Below, in pieces: positions 27,424 to 35,916 of a stretch of DNA of 64,000 bases. The stretch is from assembly GCA_965276635.1 (NCBI GenBank), contig CBDIBC010000005.1, forward strand, positions 558,001-622,000. The letters run 5' to 3'. This DNA comes from CBDIBC01 sp965276635. GTDB lineage: Bacteria; Actinomycetota; Acidimicrobiia; Acidimicrobiales; Palsa-688. The position numbers and the translations under genes are program-made. Under the pieces are notes generated by a model. The model had not been told where the DNA came from. It did not search any database and worked only from the letters and a program-made list of their open reading frames with translations. Position 1 is the stretch's first letter. Each line of letters starts with the position of its first letter.

Positions 27424-28370
27424 CGGACGTCGCCGCCCGCCCCGGCGGGCGCCTGGCGGTAGTAGTGGTCCTGCTCGAGGTCCTCGAGCAGGCCCGGTCC
27501 GGTCGGTTCCCATGCGAGCAGCTCCCGGGTTACGGCGGCAGTGGCCGGGCTGTCCTGGGCCACGAAGTGGCCCAGGAAGCCAAAGTGTTCGTCGGCGTCG
27601 CCGGGGGCCACCGAGGCCGTGGGGATGCCGAGGTGACCGCCGATCGCCTCGGCGATCTCGCGAAAGGCGACGCCCTCGTCGCCGACCGCATGCAAGACCG
27701 AACCGGCGGGGGCGGCCTCGACGGCCAGGCGGCCCAAGCAGGCGGCGTCGAAGCGGTGCACGGCCGGCCAGCGGTTGGTGCCATCTCCGACGTATCCGGC
27801 CACGCCCCGCTGGCGGGCGATGCCGACGAGGGCGGCCACGAACCCGTTGTCGCCTTCGCCATGCACCGTCGGGGGGAAGCGCAGCACCGACGAGCGAACG
27901 CCTACACCGGCCAGGGACAGCGCGAGAAGCGCGGTGGCCGACCGGCGCCCGGCGGGATTGGCCCGCGCCTCGGCACTGGGTACCAGCCCATCGTCCTCGG
28001 TGGCCACCCGCCCGTGTGTCATCCCGAGCATGCCCGAGGCGAGCACCAGGGGCCGGTCAGAGTCGGCCAGGACCTCCCCCATCGCCTCCACGGCCTGTCG
28101 GTCGGCGGTCGCGGCGGCGGCGAAGTTGCCGCCGAAAGCCACGTCATGCTGGAAGGCCAGGTGGATCACCCCGTCGGAGTCGGCGGCCGCCTTGGCCAAG
28201 CCGTCAGGATCGTCGACGTCGCCCCGCTGCACGATGGCACCGGCCGCTTCCAGCCGCTGGGCCGATGCGTCGGAGCGGGCCAGGCCGACCACCTCGTGGC
28301 CGGCCCCGAGGAGGTCGGGGACGGTGGCCGAGCCGATCCAGCCCGACGCGCCGGTGACAAAGATTCGCAT
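27420..28370 (-). CDS. NAD(P)-dependent SDR/epimerase-type oxidoreductase, first copy
   Basis: The 316-residue atypical/extended SDR starts at ATG 28370 with the Rossmann motif FVTGASGWIGSATV (residues 4-17). LARSDASAQRLEAAGAIVQRGDVDDPDGLAKAAADSDGVIHLAF gives the second and third strands. Its near twin at 48996-49907 shares LARSDASA.RL.ALGA.V.RGD and DG.NRWPAVHR.DAA. It overlaps the nitroreductase-family gene by 4 bases and is divergent from a TetR gene 88 bases away. The substrate is unknown. Relatives are annotated as NAD-dependent epimerase/dehydratases. Confidence 0.88.
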   Translation of the reverse strand: MRIFVTGASGWIGSATVPDLLGAGHEVVGLARSDASAQRLEAAGAIVQRGDVDDPDGLAKAAADSDGVIHLAFQHDVAFGGNFAAAATADRQAVEAMGEVLADSDRPLVLASGMLGMTHGRVATEDDGLVPSAEARANPAGRRSATALLALSLAGVGVRSSVLRFPPTVHGEGDNGFVAALVGIARQRGVAGYVGDGTNRWPAVHRFDAACLGRLAVEAAPAGSVLHAVGDEGVAFREIAEAIGGHLGIPTASVAPGDADEHFGFLGHFVAQDSPATAAVTRELLAWEPTGPGLLEDLEQDHYYRQAPAGAGGDVR

Positions 28371-28392
28371 GAAGCTACCTCCTATGGGTACG

Positions 28393-28439
28393 CTGATGTC
28401 AGTAACAGTCATCACTGTAGATCTGATGTCGGTCACTGT
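28393..28439. promoter_or_regulatory. Repeated operator candidate between reductase and TetR genes
   Basis: CTGATGTCAGTAACAGT (28393-28409) recurs 30 bases later as CTGATGTCGGTCACTGT (28423-28439), with 14 of 17 positions identical and an exact three-helical-turn spacing. Between them ACAGT-CATC-ACTGT (28405-28418) is an inverted repeat. The whole block fills the divergent promoter gap. CAGT/ACTG half-sites also occur in the second reductase/TetR gap at 49933-49970. Confidence 0.65.
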
Positions 28440-28458
28440 CAACGGTAGGATGCAAGCT

Positions 28459-29028
28459 ATGGGCCGCTGGCAGCCGGACAGTCAGGGGCGGCTGCAGGAA
28501 GCCGCGCTCTCCCTGTACGCAGAGCGGGGATTCGACCGGACCACAGCCGCTCAGATCGCCGAGCGGGCCGGGCTGACCGAGCGCACCTTTTTCCGCCACT
28601 TCGCCGACAAGCGAGAAGTGCTCTTCGGTGGGGCCGCCGTCCTCCAAGAGCGGATCGTGGCCGGCGTGACCGCTGCGCCCGCAGCCGACGGCCCCCTCGA
28701 CGCCATGTCCCGAGGCCTCGACGCCGCCGCCGCCATGCTCGGCGAGCTCCGCCGGGACCTATCCTCTCAGCGCCAAGCCGTCATCGCCGCCAACCCGGAA
28801 CTACGCGAGCGCGAGCTCGCCAAGCTCGCCGACTACGCCATTGCGGTCGCCGCCGCCCTATGCCAGCGAGGCGCAACCGAACCGCAGGCGACCTTGGCCG
28901 CCCAGGCCGGCATGACCGTGCTGCGCGTCGCCCTCCAGCAGTGGGCCAGCGGAGACGACGACCGCGACCTCCCAGCCATCACACGCGACTCCGTCGCCGA
29001 GCTGCGGGCGATGGCGGCCAGCGGCTGA
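28459..29028 (+). CDS. TetR-family regulator (intact copy)
   Basis: The 189-residue protein has an N-terminal HTH: LQEAALSLYAERGFDRTTAAQIAERAGLTERTFFRHFADKREVLFGG. ATG 28459 has AGGA about 8 bases upstream. An ATG at 28450 abuts that motif and is less likely. The C-terminal domain (RQAVIAANPELRERELAKLADYA) aligns with the broken paralogue at 49990-50553. It is divergent from the reductase/nitroreductase operon and most likely represses it through the repeated sites in the gap. Confidence 0.9.
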   Translation: MGRWQPDSQGRLQEAALSLYAERGFDRTTAAQIAERAGLTERTFFRHFADKREVLFGGAAVLQERIVAGVTAAPAADGPLDAMSRGLDAAAAMLGELRRDLSSQRQAVIAANPELRERELAKLADYAIAVAAALCQRGATEPQATLAAQAGMTVLRVALQQWASGDDDRDLPAITRDSVAELRAMAASG

Positions 29029-29224
29029 GGCCCCGGCCAGGCGACGCGATTGCTTGATTCAGCAGCACGAGTCCGGCGACGAGCCCGGTCCTGCCACGCT
29101 TACCTCGGCGACCGGTCGGCCAGGCCGTGGGGACCGTGGAACCGACACCGGCACCGGGCAGCCCCCGCCATGGCCTCGTAGCCACAGCAGGCCACCAGTG
29201 GAGACGCCTACAGGTTGCCGGCGA

Positions 29225-30052
29225 TCACGGTGGCCCCGCGTCGTTCTCCAGCGCTTGGGCCTCCTCCCCCGCCGCGAGTGAGGTCGCAGAGGCGGCCTGG
29301 CGGGGGATGATGGTGATCGAGGGAATTGCTGCGCTGGCTCCGACGCGCATCACCGAGTCGACGACGTGCACGAGCTCGCCGAAGTCGAAGACCCTCCCGG
29401 CAAGCAACCCCCGGCTCGTCCAGATCGGGAACAGCTCGCCGAGCAACTCGATGTCGAAGCCGGCCATGAACTGCGACGCTCCGACGCCGTCGTCGCCGGC
29501 GCAATCGCCCACCACCAACCGGGTGAACCCGATCTCAGGGTGCTCCACCCGCCACGCCTCGACCAGCTTGTCCATTGCCGCCTTGGTGACCGTGTAGGCC
29601 GCCAGTCCGGGCCACGGCGCAGTGAAGGAGGCGCTGACAGACGACAGGTACACCACCGCGCCGTTGCTCGCTGCCAGATAGGGCAAGGCGACGCTGGTGA
29701 AGATTGATGCGCCGGCGACATTGGTGTCGAAGGCCAACCTCCACGCCGCCAGATCGAGCTCCTCGATCCGGCGCAGGATCCCGACCGCCGGGCAGTAGAC
29801 AATGCCATCGATGCCACCCATGGCCTCGGCGGCCGCGCCGAGCGCGTGGCGACAGGAGGCCTCGTCGGTCACATCGCAGGTAATGGCGTGGGCCGTGGGG
29901 CCCGCCACACCAGCCGCCTCGTCGAGCAGCTCGCGTCGGCGGGCAAGCATCGCCACCTGCGAGCCTCGCTGCGCCAGGCCAAGGGCGATGCATCGGCCGA
30001 GACCGCTGGAGGCGCCGACCACGACGATCCGCCCCGGTTGACCCTCACTCAC
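29225..30052 (-). CDS. Short-chain dehydrogenase/reductase
   Basis: The GTG at 30052 is chosen because it gives the usual short N-terminus (VSEGQPGRIVVVGASSGLG) and has AGGGA about 7 bases upstream. In-frame ATGs at 30082 and 30136 are alternatives. The cofactor motif is GASSGLG, the catalytic block is VVYLSSVSASFTAPWPGLAAYTVTKAAMDKL (Ser, Tyr, Lys present), and a long C-terminal tail follows. It lies downstream of the other SDR gene on the same strand with a gap of about 210 bases, so it may be a separate transcript. Confidence 0.85.
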   Translation of the reverse strand: MSEGQPGRIVVVGASSGLGRCIALGLAQRGSQVAMLARRRELLDEAAGVAGPTAHAITCDVTDEASCRHALGAAAEAMGGIDGIVYCPAVGILRRIEELDLAAWRLAFDTNVAGASIFTSVALPYLAASNGAVVYLSSVSASFTAPWPGLAAYTVTKAAMDKLVEAWRVEHPEIGFTRLVVGDCAGDDGVGASQFMAGFDIELLGELFPIWTSRGLLAGRVFDFGELVHVVDSVMRVGASAAIPSITIIPRQAASATSLAAGEEAQALENDAGPP

Positions 30053-30261
30053 TGGGCGTCCCTGTCGCGATCCTGCCCTCATATCGACCAGCCACATTCC
30101 CTCCTCAGACAGACGAACATCCCGAGGTCGGAGCACGTAGCTCTCGCAGGCCGCCTCGTGGCCTCCCCCGAACCTCGAGGATGCTAGCGAGGATGACGTC
30201 TCCGCATGGACGGGGACGCGTGCGGCCGATCGAGAGTTTCAGCATCACTCGGTCCTCCTTC

Positions 30262-31047
30262 CTAGCCCTGCATGTAGCCCCCGGCATCGACAGGGATCGA
30301 CTGCCCGGTGATTGTCCGGCTCTCGTCACTGGCCAAGAACAGCGCCAGGTTGGCAACGTCTTGCGTCGAGGAGATGTCCTGCAACGGGACGCTCCCGAGG
30401 AGGCGGGTTCGGTGGGTTTCGTAGTCAACCCCTCGCTCGTCGGCAGTCCGCTTGACCCACGCCCGCCAGAGGCCGGTGTCGATGCTTCCGGGCACGACAC
30501 AGTTGCACCGGATGCCGAACTCGCCGACCTCGAGCGCAACGGCCTTGGTGAATGCCCGCAGCGAGGCTTTGCTCGTCACATAGTGCGTCTTGCGCACCAC
30601 GCCGTTGTACCCGGCAGTGGAGGAGAAGTTCAGGATCACCCCGGAGCGCCGCTCCAGCATCGACTGCTTGAGCACCTCTCTCGTGCAGAGCATCGCCGCT
30701 GTCACATCGATGGCGATGGTGGCATTCCAGTTGTCGAGGGTCTGCTCCCAGATCCACAGATCAGTCCCGGGTGCCGCCGCATTGTTGCAAAGGACATCCA
30801 CCTGCCCGAACGCTTCGACGGCCCGTGAGACCATGGCCGAGACGTCATCCTCCCTGGTGACGTCGGCCCGCATGGCAATAGCGCCGCCGCCGGCGACGTC
30901 GGCGGCCTCCCGGACAAGCTCCTCCCGGCGGGCGGCCAGCAGCACCTTCGCCCCTTGCTGTACAAACATCGCGCCCATCACCGGACCGAGCCCGGAGCTC
31001 GCACCGGTGATGATGGCAACCTTGCCTTCCAGCCGCCCGGAGCTCAC
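30262..31047 (-). CDS. SDR-family oxidoreductase (3-oxoacyl-ACP reductase-like)
   Basis: The 261-residue classical SDR starts with a GTG at 31047 inside a GTGA overlap with the NTF2-like gene. It has VAIITGASSGLGPVMG for NAD(P), CNNAAAPG, ILNFSSTAGYNG with catalytic Ser, and HYVTSKASLRAFTKAVA with Tyr/Lys. The ending (DESRTITGQSIPVDAGGYMQG) is typical. The operon neighbours (NTF2-like and EthD-like proteins and another SDR) suggest stepwise modification of a cyclic alcohol or ketone, inferred from context only. Confidence 0.9.
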   Translation of the reverse strand: MSSGRLEGKVAIITGASSGLGPVMGAMFVQQGAKVLLAARREELVREAADVAGGGAIAMRADVTREDDVSAMVSRAVEAFGQVDVLCNNAAAPGTDLWIWEQTLDNWNATIAIDVTAAMLCTREVLKQSMLERRSGVILNFSSTAGYNGVVRKTHYVTSKASLRAFTKAVALEVGEFGIRCNCVVPGSIDTGLWRAWVKRTADERGVDYETHRTRLLGSVPLQDISSTQDVANLALFLASDESRTITGQSIPVDAGGYMQG

Positions 31048-31547
31048 GACTGGACCTCGTCGAACAGGTCCCGCAGTGCTGCGCCGAACAGCCCGCTACC
31101 CGCCCCGGATGCGTCGAGCAGCCGGTTCGTCCGGCGGCGCACTCGCCACCGCCCGCTCACTCGCTCCAGATCCCACCTGACGGCACTGACCCGCCACAGG
31201 AAGAAGCGATCGCCCTCCGACCGCATGACCAACGAATAGTTGATCCCTGTCGCGCGGTCACCATCGAGATCGATAAGAGGGGGCCCGCCAAAGTGGGCCA
31301 CGCCGGTCGCCACGAGGCCTCGATGACCACCGCCCTGCAACATGGCGTCGATCGCCGCCGCGCCCCGATGTGGTTCCCCCGCCGCGTCCCAGTCGTAGAC
31401 GCCGTCTTCTTTCCAGAGGTGCCCAGCGAAGGCGGCCAGACCGGCATCTGCTGCGGGGCCATAGGACAGGATCACCTGTCGTACGGCAGACTCGTCTTCC
31501 AGACGGCACAGTCGCTCACGGATCTCCTCTTCGGCATCGATGTCCAT
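31044..31547 (-). CDS. SnoaL/NTF2-like fold protein
   Basis: The 167-residue protein EEEIRERLCRLEDESAVRQVILSYGPAADAGLAAFAGHLWKEDGVYDW has the N-terminal helix and cone of an NTF2-like (SnoaL_4) domain. Later blocks, GVAHFGGPPLIDLDGDRATGINYSLVM and WRVSAVRWDLERVSGRWRVRRRTNRLLDASG, complete the curved sheet. Such proteins are small hydratases, isomerases or dehydratases in steroid and aromatic pathways. It starts one base after the EthD-like gene and overlaps the next SDR by 4 bases. Confidence 0.85.
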   Translation of the reverse strand: MDIDAEEEIRERLCRLEDESAVRQVILSYGPAADAGLAAFAGHLWKEDGVYDWDAAGEPHRGAAAIDAMLQGGGHRGLVATGVAHFGGPPLIDLDGDRATGINYSLVMRSEGDRFFLWRVSAVRWDLERVSGRWRVRRRTNRLLDASGAGSGLFGAALRDLFDEVQS

Positions 31548-31548
31548 G

Positions 31549-32277
31549 TCAGCGCCACGCGTCCCACTGGATCATCGTCCTCAGCGGACCAGCGAACAGT
31601 GGTCGCACGGCACCGGACTGCCATCGCTCCTCCACCAATGGCCCAAGTGCTTTGGTCGTGGCCAGCGGATCGTCATCCAAGTAGATGACGGTCGTGTACT
31701 GCGGGTCGCCCTGGGTCGCTGGGTGCAGATTCCATGTGCTTGTCGATCCATACATCCACGCGCCGGCGGTGCCCGGCGTGGAAAGCAGCGCCGGATAGTG
31801 GTCCGTGTGAAGCCACTGGAACCAAGCGCCGACGTCGTCGGCGACCGGCTCCTCGATGATGACGAACACGCCGCGATGAGGCCGGAACGGAACGACCTCG
31901 GCCGAGATCAGCGCCTGGGGCGAGGCGTACCACCGCAGGAGCGCGGGCATGCGTACTTGCAGCGACGGGCGGGATTCGGGGAACCGCCCGACCTCGGCCA
32001 GCCGCCGCCCGAGCTGCATGAAGTCGTCGTGGGTCTGCTGTACCGGATCACCGACAAGGTAGTTGACGACGTTTCCGACATCCTGGAGCCGCCCTGCGCC
32101 CTCGATACGGCTGTTTGCGTAGTCGCCATCCGCGATGTAGCGCAACGCGTGCTGGATTCCGGGCAGCTGGTATTGCTCGGGCATGTGGTCAAGCAGGTGC
32201 CACCGTAGGTAGGTCCCCTCGTCCCCGGCGCCAGCTGGCGGCGTGAGGCTGAAGAATGCGGCTTTGACTCTTAGCAT
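31549..32277 (-). CDS. Dimeric alpha/beta-barrel (EthD-like) protein, two halves
   Basis: The ATG at 32277 gives 242 residues starting MLRVKAAFFSLTPP. An upstream extension is possible but lacks support. The first half has YLRWHLLDHMPEQYQLPGIQHALRY and the second has GAWFQWLHTDHYPALLSTPGTAGAWMYGS. Both resemble the W-x-x-H-x-(D/E)H-(M/Y)-P motif of EthD-like ferredoxin folds, so the chain looks like an internal duplication. The family assignment is by pattern and function is unknown. It is the first structural gene after the cupin regulator. Confidence 0.6.
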   Translation of the reverse strand: MLRVKAAFFSLTPPAGAGDEGTYLRWHLLDHMPEQYQLPGIQHALRYIADGDYANSRIEGAGRLQDVGNVVNYLVGDPVQQTHDDFMQLGRRLAEVGRFPESRPSLQVRMPALLRWYASPQALISAEVVPFRPHRGVFVIIEEPVADDVGAWFQWLHTDHYPALLSTPGTAGAWMYGSTSTWNLHPATQGDPQYTTVIYLDDDPLATTKALGPLVEERWQSGAVRPLFAGPLRTMIQWDAWR

Positions 32278-32415
32278 CCGGCGAGCCTTCCCGTCCGTGT
32301 CCTTTGGCAGACGACTCGGTGCCACGCCGGTCTGCTCAGAGCCGCTCACCGGCTCGGCAGAAGGATGACTCAGAGCCAATATCGGTGTCAACAGTATGTC
32401 GTGCGTCAGCTGCTT

Positions 32416-33003
32416 TCACGATGGCGGCTGGCGGTGGGCTTGCTCGCCGTCGTGGTCGAAGATGCAGAGGATCTCCGCTTGGCCGTCGTGGGCGCCGAAG
32501 GCGTGGGGGATCATGGTCGAGAACTCCGCGGCCTGGCCCGCCTCGATCAAGATGGTGCGCTCGCCGAGCTGCAGGCGCACCGTGCCCGACAGAACCGTGA
32601 ACCAGTCTCGGCCGGGATGGACTCGCAACTCGGCGCTCCCGCCGAGCGGCCCGGGACTCTCCATGCGCATCTTCGCCACTGACACCCCGTGCGGTCCCCG
32701 CTGGCGGGGCGTCAGCACCCAGGTGGTCACCCCGCATGCCTCGTCTCGCTGCGGTCGGATCACCACATCAGCGTCGTCGTCGGACTCGACGAGCTGGTCG
32801 AGCGTGGTACCCAGGGCCCGGGCGATCGGAGCCAGCTGATCGAGCGCGATCCGCCGATGGCCGGTCTCGATACGACTCAGATTGGACGGGCTCAGGTGGC
32901 AACGGCGGGCCAGCTCGTCGAGCGACCAGCCACGAGCGACCCGCAGCCCCCGGATCCGCTGCCGTACCAGCCCGTCAAAGCCCGAATCCATTTCTTGCTG
33001 CAT
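32416..33003 (-). CDS. XRE-family HTH regulator with C-terminal cupin
   Basis: The 195-residue protein starts at ATG 33003. The HTH is RIRGLRVARGWSLDELARRCHLSPSNLSRIETGHRRIALDQLAPIARALGTTLDQL. The C-terminal half is a small cupin (DWFTVLSGTVRLQLGERTILIEAGQAAEFSTMIPHAFGAHDGQAEILCIFDHDGE). This architecture senses a small ligand in the cupin and controls nearby catabolic genes. Here it heads the leftward EthD/NTF2/SDR cluster (gap 138 bases) and is divergent from a methyltransferase gene starting 47 bases away. Confidence 0.9.
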   Translation of the reverse strand: MQQEMDSGFDGLVRQRIRGLRVARGWSLDELARRCHLSPSNLSRIETGHRRIALDQLAPIARALGTTLDQLVESDDDADVVIRPQRDEACGVTTWVLTPRQRGPHGVSVAKMRMESPGPLGGSAELRVHPGRDWFTVLSGTVRLQLGERTILIEAGQAAEFSTMIPHAFGAHDGQAEILCIFDHDGEQAHRQPPS

Positions 33004-33050
33004 TGGCAAGAGTCTATGTCGGATGGGCACGGAAGGCTTAGGGTGAGGAT

Positions 33051-33776
33051 ATGGACAGTCCCCGCCGGCCCACCGCCACATCCGATTCGCCAGACCCCGA
33101 ACCCAACCAGGACGTCCCGGCGCGCGACCAGAGCGGGGGCCTCGGGCGAGGAGACAACGCCGACGCCGAATGGGACGAACGGTACGCGAGCAGCGGACAG
33201 GTCTGGAGCGGTCATCCCAACGCCGCGCTGGTCACCGAGGTCGGCCACCTCGAAGTGGGCCGGGCGCTCGACGTCGGCTGCGGCGAAGGAGCTGACGCCA
33301 TCTGGCTGGCCGGCCAGGGCTGGCAGGTCACTGCGATCGACGTCTCGACGGTGGCATTGCAGCGCGCTGCATCAGCCGCTGAGCAGAGCGCAGTGGACGT
33401 GGAGTGGATGCACGCCGGCTTGCTCGACGCGCCGCTACCTCCCGCCGGATTCGACCTGGTGTCCGCGCAGTACCCCGCACTGCTCCGCACCCCGACCTGC
33501 GATGCCGAACGCGCCCTCCTGACCGCCGTCGCCCCCGAAGGGCACCTGCTCGTGGTGCACCACGCGTTCGGCGGGCACCACGCCGACGTTGGCATCGAAG
33601 AAGCCGAGGCTCACGGATTCGACCCAGCCGACTACGTCAGTCCCAGCGATGTCGCCCCCCTCCTCGACGAGAGCTGGCAGGTCGCATTCGACGAGCGCCG
33701 ACCACGCCAGGTCAGCACCGGGGCCGGCGCCGGGCACACCCACGACGTCGTATTACACGCCCAACGCCTACCCTAG
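33051..33776 (+). CDS. Class I SAM-dependent methyltransferase
   Basis: The 241-residue protein has a charged N-terminal tail, then WDERYASSGQVWSGHPNAALVTEV and the SAM-binding RALDVGCGEGADAIWLAGQGWQVTAIDVS (LDVGCGEG at 73-80). This is the TehB/ThiopurineMT-like layout seen in detoxification methyltransferases, and the exact substrate is unknown. It is divergent from the cupin regulator and is followed 8 bases later by the exchanger gene, so the two probably form one transcript. Confidence 0.88.
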   Translation: MDSPRRPTATSDSPDPEPNQDVPARDQSGGLGRGDNADAEWDERYASSGQVWSGHPNAALVTEVGHLEVGRALDVGCGEGADAIWLAGQGWQVTAIDVSTVALQRAASAAEQSAVDVEWMHAGLLDAPLPPAGFDLVSAQYPALLRTPTCDAERALLTAVAPEGHLLVVHHAFGGHHADVGIEEAEAHGFDPADYVSPSDVAPLLDESWQVAFDERRPRQVSTGAGAGHTHDVVLHAQRLP

Positions 33777-33784
33777 AGCGTTGA

Positions 33785-34753
33785 ATGGCCAACATCGGCT
33801 GGATAGTCGCGGTCCTGGCCGGACTGAGCCTGATCGTCTGGGGAGCCGAGGCCTTTGCCAAACACCTTGGCCAGGCCGCAGTGTCTCTGGGCGTCAGCAC
33901 CTTCGCTTTGGCCCTCTTGCTGGCCGGCGCCGAGCCGGAGGAACTGGTGACTGGCGTCATCGCCAGCGCCCGACATGTACCGGCGATCGCCGTCGGTGAC
34001 GTTATTGGTGCCAACGTTGCCATGTGTCTGGTGGCCCTCGGCGTTGGAGCGCTCATATCGCCTCTGCCATTCGGTCGCCGTGTCCGGCGTTACGGCCTGG
34101 CTGGCTTGCCGCTCGGGATCATCTCTGCGGTCGTTATGTGGGGCGGTCACGTCAGTCGGATCGAGGGCGCCATACTTGTAGCCCTGTACGTTGCGTACAT
34201 AACAGCTGTCTGGAAGCTCGAAGGTGAACCGCCAACGATTGGGGAGGTTGGCGAGCTGAATGAAGCTAGGGAAGAAGCCGGAACGGGCACCCTGACCCGG
34301 CGGCGGGTGGGAAGGGATGTAGGTATTCTCGTGGCTGGGGTGGTGGCCATGGCCGGCGGTGGTGTCCTTCTCGTCGAGGGCATCCGCCACTTGGCCTCGG
34401 TGCAGGACACGCAGACGCAAGTCAGCCTGACCATCGTCGGCTTCGCAACTGCCTTCGAGTTGGTTGTCCTGGCTTGGTCCGCAGCTCGCCGTGGTACGCC
34501 CGAGGCCGTCATCGCCGCCGTAATCGGATCGTTTGCCTACAACGCCACGATGACCCTCGGCGCCGCGGCACTGGTGCGGCCACTCTTCGTGAGCAATGCC
34601 GGCCGACTCCGCATCCCACTCGTCTTTCTGGTCGCCTCGCTCGCCCTCGCACTCGGACTTGCCTGGAAGTCCGGCAGGTTGACCCGCCGGTCAGGTGGGG
34701 CGTTGATCGCTTGCTACCCGGTATTCGTGGTTGTCGCGCTTGTCGTCGGGTGA
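33785..34753 (+). CDS. Calcium/sodium antiporter-type (CaCA family) membrane protein
   Basis: The 322-residue polytopic protein has two alpha-repeat signatures: VSTFALALLLAGAEPEELVTGVIASARH in the first half and TIVGFATAFELVVLAWSAARRGTPEAVIAAVIGSFAYNATMTLG in the second. Ten or so hydrophobic segments are visible with a charged central loop (LEGEPPTIGEVGELNEAREEAGTG). The family exchanges Ca2+ or another cation against Na+ or H+ across the inner membrane. The conserved acidic residues (GAEPEE, TAFE) are present. Confidence 0.85.
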   Translation: MANIGWIVAVLAGLSLIVWGAEAFAKHLGQAAVSLGVSTFALALLLAGAEPEELVTGVIASARHVPAIAVGDVIGANVAMCLVALGVGALISPLPFGRRVRRYGLAGLPLGIISAVVMWGGHVSRIEGAILVALYVAYITAVWKLEGEPPTIGEVGELNEAREEAGTGTLTRRRVGRDVGILVAGVVAMAGGGVLLVEGIRHLASVQDTQTQVSLTIVGFATAFELVVLAWSAARRGTPEAVIAAVIGSFAYNATMTLGAAALVRPLFVSNAGRLRIPLVFLVASLALALGLAWKSGRLTRRSGGALIACYPVFVVVALVVG

Positions 34754-34926
34754 GGACTGCGCGGCACTGGTGCCTCGGCGACCATGTCCACCTGGTGGAC
34801 GGCGCCGGGGACGAGCTACTGCTACGCCAGGGCCGATTTCATGGCCTGTGACGTGTAGTACCCGCTGAGGGTGGGCATGAATGACGAAGTAATCCTAGGC
34901 AGCTCGTCCAATGGAGAGGGCACGTC

Positions 34927-34995
34927 ATGTCAGAGTCCTTCTCAGAGCTGGCCCGGGATCGCTTCATCGAGTCGGACGTCGAGAGCGACGCTTGA
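34927..34995 (+). CDS. Possible micro-ORF upstream of the SRPBCC gene
   Basis: A 22-codon frame (MSESFSELARDRFIESDVESDA) has GGAGAG about 11 bases upstream and sits in the 295-base gap between the exchanger and SRPBCC genes. It may be a leader peptide, a remnant or chance. I see no other gene in this gap. Confidence 0.25.
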   Translation: MSESFSELARDRFIESDVESDA

Positions 34996-35048
34996 CCATC
35001 AACACCAGTCGGGTGCGACACCACACCCCCCAATCGAAGGAGGAAGCG

Positions 35049-35501
35049 ATGAGCCAGGTACAGGAGTCGGTCGACGTGGACGTGGCGGTACGGACTGCCT
35101 ACGACCAGTGGACCCAGTTCGAGTCGTTCCCGCAGTTCATGGACGGCGTGGAGTCCATCACCCAGATCGACGACACCCACAGCCATTGGGTGACCAAGAT
35201 CGGCGGCGTCAAGCGGGAGTTCGACACCGAGGTCGTCGAGCAGCATCCAGACGAGCGGATCGCGTGGCGAAGCGTCGGCGGCGACACCCGCCACGCCGGG
35301 GTCGTGACCTTTCACCGACTGAACGACGCCAGCACCCGACTCATGATCCAGATCGACTGGGAGCCCGGCGGCGTGGTCGAGAGGGCGGGTGCCGTGGCGG
35401 GCGTCGACGACCGGAAGGTCAGGGCCGACGCGCAGCGGTTCAAGAAGTTCATCGAGAGCCGCGGCACCGAGACCGGAGCGTGGCGCGGCGACGTCAGCTG
35501 A
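35049..35501 (+). CDS. SRPBCC-family (polyketide cyclase/dehydrase-like) protein
   Basis: The ATG at 35049 has a strong GAAGGAGG eight bases upstream and gives 150 residues. QESVDVDVAVRTAYDQWTQFESFPQFMDGVESITQIDDTHSHWVTKIGG is the opening of a START-like helix-grip domain. LMIQIDWEPGGVVERAGAV and RFKKFIESRG close it with the long C-terminal helix. Such stand-alone proteins are usually stress-associated or lipid-binding in actinobacteria, with no established reaction. It is followed by the DUF2945 gene on the same strand. Confidence 0.88.
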   Translation: MSQVQESVDVDVAVRTAYDQWTQFESFPQFMDGVESITQIDDTHSHWVTKIGGVKREFDTEVVEQHPDERIAWRSVGGDTRHAGVVTFHRLNDASTRLMIQIDWEPGGVVERAGAVAGVDDRKVRADAQRFKKFIESRGTETGAWRGDVS

Positions 35502-35579
35502 CGTCGCTCGAGCCGTCAGGAGAAGAGAACACGTCATGCCCGGGCTGGCGAACCGCTTACGACCGCGCTGACCGGAGAC

Positions 35580-35798
35580 ATGATGACGCAGACCTTCCAC
35601 AAGGGAGACAAGGTCGAGTGGAACAGCCACGGCAGCACGGCTGTCGGCACCGTGCAGGCGAAGATCACTGAGCGGACCGAAGTCGCGGGAAGGAGGGTTG
35701 ACGCCACCTCGCAAGCGCCGCAGTACCTGGTCCGCAGCGACAAGAGCGGAGGCACGGCGGTACACAAGCCCGACGTGTTGCGCAGGCACACAGGTTGA
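35580..35798 (+). CDS. DUF2945 (HVA1-type) small protein
   Basis: The 72-residue protein TFHKGDKVEWNSHGSTAVGTVQAKITERTEVAGR...PQYLVRSDKSGGTAVHKPDVLRR matches the DUF2945 pattern almost end to end. CGGAGA precedes tandem ATGs at 35580 and 35583. It is predicted to be a small cytosolic beta-barrel-like (SH3-like) protein, and the function is unknown. It follows the SRPBCC gene by 78 bases. Confidence 0.88.
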   Translation: MMTQTFHKGDKVEWNSHGSTAVGTVQAKITERTEVAGRRVDATSQAPQYLVRSDKSGGTAVHKPDVLRRHTG

Positions 35799-35916
35799 CG
35801 GGACCGGGCCGCGATGACGAACAGACGTGGCAGGATTCCCGCCACGCGGTCGTACTGATCGCGTCCAAATTGGGGCGACAGTATTGAACGTCTACCAGGT
35901 GCCCCCGTGCAGAACG

